This document shows positions 61,864 to 64,000 of a DNA stretch of 64,000 nt, piece by piece (position 1 is the first letter of the stretch; each line of letters opens with the position of its first letter). The stretch is from Hormoscilla sp. GUM202 (GTDB lineage: Bacteria > Cyanobacteriota > Cyanobacteriia > Cyanobacteriales > Desertifilaceae). The notes below the pieces were generated by a model, which did no database searches, was not told the origin of the DNA, and saw nothing but the letters and a program-made list of their open reading frames with translations. The DNA lies in NCBI GenBank assembly GCA_005518205.2, contig RFFC02000033.1:1-64000 (forward strand), written 5' to 3'. A program made the position numbers and the translations under genes.

Positions 61864-62991
61864 TTATGGATGCTTTAATTCAAAATTTTGCTGGCCAATC
61901 CTTTTGCAGATCCACTCTACACAAGCTGGCACTACCGCATTCCCAAATAATGCATATCGATCGTAGACTCTCGCCACCCGGCACCAGTCGTCAGGAAATC
62001 CCATTAAACGGGCATACTCGACAGGCGTTAACCGGCGAAAGCGATCGCCCACCCGATACCGTTCGTAATGCCTTGATGTTGATGCCGTTAAGGTCGATGC
62101 CACGCCGTTAATCCCAAATATAGTATATCCCAAACGCGCCCCTCCTTTCTGATTATATAAGATTTCCACCCCATTGCAATAGCGATTTACTCCTTGACTC
62201 TGCTTGATGCGATCGAGGGTGTCCGCAGTAAAATCAAACTGGGTACCCAGTTCGGAATCATCTTGGAGAATATCCTTCAGTTTCTTTCTGGGTTTGATGT
62301 CAGGCAATGGCGGTAACTGCTGAGTATACATCCGATCATTGTAAGCAATACCCCAGTTATAGTTCTTACTGCTTACTTCCCCGATCGGCAACAGACCATT
62401 TGCCCAATTTCCTAAACTATCCCCATCATTATCGGTCAAAAATACTGATGATCTTTCTAAGTCTGGTATTGGACTCGACCGATCGCATTTCGTCCCCATG
62501 ATAAAAACTCTCTCTCGACTTTGGGGAATCCCAAATATTATTGGATTAACGATCCGCCATTCGATCGCGTAGTTTAACTCCACCAATGCGGATAAAATTA
62601 CTCGGAAGTGATGACCCTTTTCCATTGTCAGAATTCTTTTCACATTTTCGAGCAAAAAATATTGCGGTTGTTTGACCTGGAGAATTTCCACAATGCGCTG
62701 GAAAAGCGTTCCGCGTAGATCTCGCACCCCTTGTTTCTTACCCGCCGGACTGAAGGGTTGGCAAGGAAAACCCGCTGTCAAAATGTCGTGTTCGGGGATC
62801 TCTTCAGGATTGATTTTGCTAATATCCCCTAAGACGATCGCCTCTTGACCAAAATTACTTTCATAAACTCGACAGCAAACTGTACTGAGATCGTTCGCCC
62901 ATACCGTTTCTATGTTAGCAGCTGCCATGCCCAGGCGAAACCCGCCAATCCCAGCAAACAATTCCACAGCTTTTAGTTTATCCTTCATCAA
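61864..62991 (-). CDS. DNA (cytosine-5-)methyltransferase
   Basis: 375 residues, complete. Motif I ELFAGIGGFRLG (about 10-21), motif IV GFPCQPFS with catalytic Cys77, motif VI LLENV (about 113-117), motif VIII QSRERVFI (about 156-163), the target recognition region about 190-290, motif IX RRLTPVEYARLMGFP and motif X LFGNAVVP. It makes 5-methylcytosine; target unknown. It overlaps the upstream DUF3226 gene by 14 bp, so it is translated from the same message. No restriction endonuclease of usual type is adjacent; the ATPase/DUF3226 pair takes that position. Confidence 0.92.
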   Translation of the reverse strand: MMKDKLKAVELFAGIGGFRLGMAAANIETVWANDLSTVCCRVYESNFGQEAIVLGDISKINPEEIPEHDILTAGFPCQPFSPAGKKQGVRDLRGTLFQRIVEILQVKQPQYFLLENVKRILTMEKGHHFRVILSALVELNYAIEWRIVNPIIFGIPQSRERVFIMGTKCDRSSPIPDLERSSVFLTDNDGDSLGNWANGLLPIGEVSSKNYNWGIAYNDRMYTQQLPPLPDIKPRKKLKDILQDDSELGTQFDFTADTLDRIKQSQGVNRYCNGVEILYNQKGGARLGYTIFGINGVASTLTASTSRHYERYRVGDRFRRLTPVEYARLMGFPDDWCRVARVYDRYALFGNAVVPACVEWICKRIGQQNFELKHP

Positions 62992-63757
62992 AACTCACAA
63001 GTTCTCTCAAAAACTCTCTGAAATTAGCTAGCGCCGTCACCTCAGTTTCCGTTTGCCCACTCACCCAATTATTATCTGCTATACTCGCGGTATTGGTTTT
63101 CCCCGGTTTCAGCACGCTGACCACGGTAGCAACTAGGGCCTTTTCCCCATCGAACGGTTTCCACTTCAGAGATTTTCTCTCCTCTGGCGAGAACTTGTCA
63201 AGATACTTTTGGGCCCTTTCCAGGTACTCTGGATAAGCAATTTCTCCACAAAGACATAGCAAAGTATCCAACACTCCCGGGTTAACATTATCGGGGAACA
63301 CGTATATTCCCGTGCGAGGAACGCTAGTATCGATCGCCCCAGCAAGGTCAGGAAAATTAGGAAAATAGCTGCGAAAGCAATTACAGTAGGGTGCCACAAC
63401 CTCATCTGGGGCTTTGCGATCGGCATCTGCTACAATTCCAAATGCCATCAGTTCTTCTTGATAAGGAGGATTATTTCGGATAAACTCATCCAAACTATTC
63501 ACTAAGTTACTCCCCTCTCCGGCGTATATGGCCACCGAAACTGAATCATTATACAGGATCGATGGCATATCCAGACGCTTGTACAAATCTCCGTCTTTGG
63601 GATAATTTGGTTTAAACTTGCGCCAGAACTTGTCCAAATTATCCTCTAATCCTCCCAACTCCTTTCTAAAATCTTTGAAACCCAGTAGCTGCTTGAGTAC
63701 CTTGCCAACAAATGCTTGGTCTTGCGGTCCCTCAACCCCAATTATAGCATACCTCAC
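62978..63757 (-). CDS. DUF3226 TOPRIM-like protein
   Basis: 259 residues. N-terminus YAIIGVEGPQDQAFV has the TOPRIM-like Glu (Glu9, VEGxxD), and MAFGIVADADRKAPDE gives the D-x-D (Asp111, Asp113), the metal-binding pattern of OLD, primase and topoisomerase nucleases. The family is known as DUF3226 and usually sits beside an AAA ATPase. The likely role is nuclease or effector of a defence pair, by analogy with OLD, Gabija and PARIS; this is inference. It overlaps the ATPase gene by 4 bp and the methyltransferase gene by 14 bp. Confidence 0.78.
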   Translation of the reverse strand: MRYAIIGVEGPQDQAFVGKVLKQLLGFKDFRKELGGLEDNLDKFWRKFKPNYPKDGDLYKRLDMPSILYNDSVSVAIYAGEGSNLVNSLDEFIRNNPPYQEELMAFGIVADADRKAPDEVVAPYCNCFRSYFPNFPDLAGAIDTSVPRTGIYVFPDNVNPGVLDTLLCLCGEIAYPEYLERAQKYLDKFSPEERKSLKWKPFDGEKALVATVVSVLKPGKTNTASIADNNWVSGQTETEVTALANFREFLRELVSFDEG

Positions 63758-64000
63758 CAGCGCACCTCCATACCCAAATCTTGCCGCACCCGTTGCAGTC
63801 GATCGCGATCTATTCTGAGCAATTTAGTCCGCGACTCCCGTGGATATAATCGATATAGCACCAAATCTGGTGCTATCTTAGAAGCACTCAAGAGTTCGTC
63901 AACGGTTTCTAAGCTGTGAGTTGTTGCAAATAGCTGCACGTCCATCTGCTGACACCATTGAACTAGCCAGTAAAATGAGGGTTTGAGCACTTCAGTGTGA
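63754..64000 (-). CDS. AAA family ATPase, C-terminal part (runs off the window)
   Basis: The frame is open to the window edge. Visible: LKPSFYWLVQWCQQMDVQLFATTHSLETVDELL, where FATTHS is the D-loop/H-loop (switch) region of AAA_15/OLD-type ATPases, then a C-terminal LLRIDRDRLQRVRQDLGMEVRW. Walker A and B are outside. Coupled by ATGA to DUF3226, so the two are a functional unit. Confidence 0.8.
   Translation of the reverse strand, partial: HTEVLKPSFYWLVQWCQQMDVQLFATTHSLETVDELLSASKIAPDLVLYRLYPRESRTKLLRIDRDRLQRVRQDLGMEVRW

Overview
The window is from a cyanobacterium, most likely a filamentous, Oscillatoriales-type genome; the genus cannot be fixed from the sequence. Evidence: GCGATCGC (HIP1) octamers everywhere, a split RNA polymerase beta-prime (rpoC2 present as its own gene), CCB2/4-type cytochrome b6 assembly protein, a CYP38/TLP40-type lumenal cyclophilin, DUF3611/DUF1995/DUF4330 proteins typical of cyanobacteria and plastid-bearing plants, XisH/XisI remnants, and many short palindromic repeats. 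The chromosome is gene-sparse and heavily invaded by mobile elements.

Layout. 1-2.4 kb: a small secreted protein, a 5'-truncated LRR/RTX gene and an ISKra4 remnant. 2.4-8.5 kb: housekeeping genes (CCB assembly factor, PadR regulator, DUF3611, fructosamine kinase, M16 protease, Rieske oxygenase). 8.9-11.6 kb: a second ISKra4 copy that abuts and truncates a decayed NACHT/STAND gene. 12-20 kb: sbcC, accB, efp, lumenal cyclophilin, a small membrane protein and hisD. 20.2-29.7 kb: rpsT, tatD, rpoB, rpoC2, with rpoC1 missing between rpoB and rpoC2. 30-33.8 kb: group II intron debris, IS982, def and an IS5 fragment. 34-42.5 kb: PLD/HhH lipoprotein, cysteine desulfurase, a VapBC pair, DUF1995, a dead phosphatase, an M48 protease, DUF4330 and a dead histidine kinase. 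42.5-50.4 kb: a mobile-element nest (IS982 remnant, IS1 fragment, group II intron, MITE, IS630), a GT-C membrane protein and a dead toxin-antitoxin pair. 50.7-57.2 kb: two identical tRNA-Val genes, two more TA loci, uvrB, an ORF-less group II intron and a DUF6883/DUF4926 pair. 57.5-61 kb: a beta-propeller gene apparently split by an inversion. 61.3-64 kb: a truncated HIT gene and a compact AAA ATPase / DUF3226 / cytosine-5 methyltransferase operon running off the right end.

How it fits together. The conserved blocks are translation/transcription (rpsT-tatD-rpoB-rpoC2, efp, def, tRNA-Val), DNA repair (sbcC, uvrB), photosynthetic membrane upkeep (CCB, cyclophilin, M16/M48 proteases) and Fe-S or amino acid metabolism. 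Between and inside them are several families of short palindromes. One (core AGCGGAGGGGGCCC) sits in frame inside accB, hisD, sbcC and rpoC2, adding peptides such as SGGGPER or TLRAPSA, and out of frame inside dead genes. The most interesting items are this coding-sequence-invading palindrome, the ATPase/TOPRIM-like/methyltransferase operon, a MITE inside a group II intron inside an IS1 transposase, and a seven-blade propeller gene whose two halves lie in opposite orientations and rejoin on paper by one inversion.
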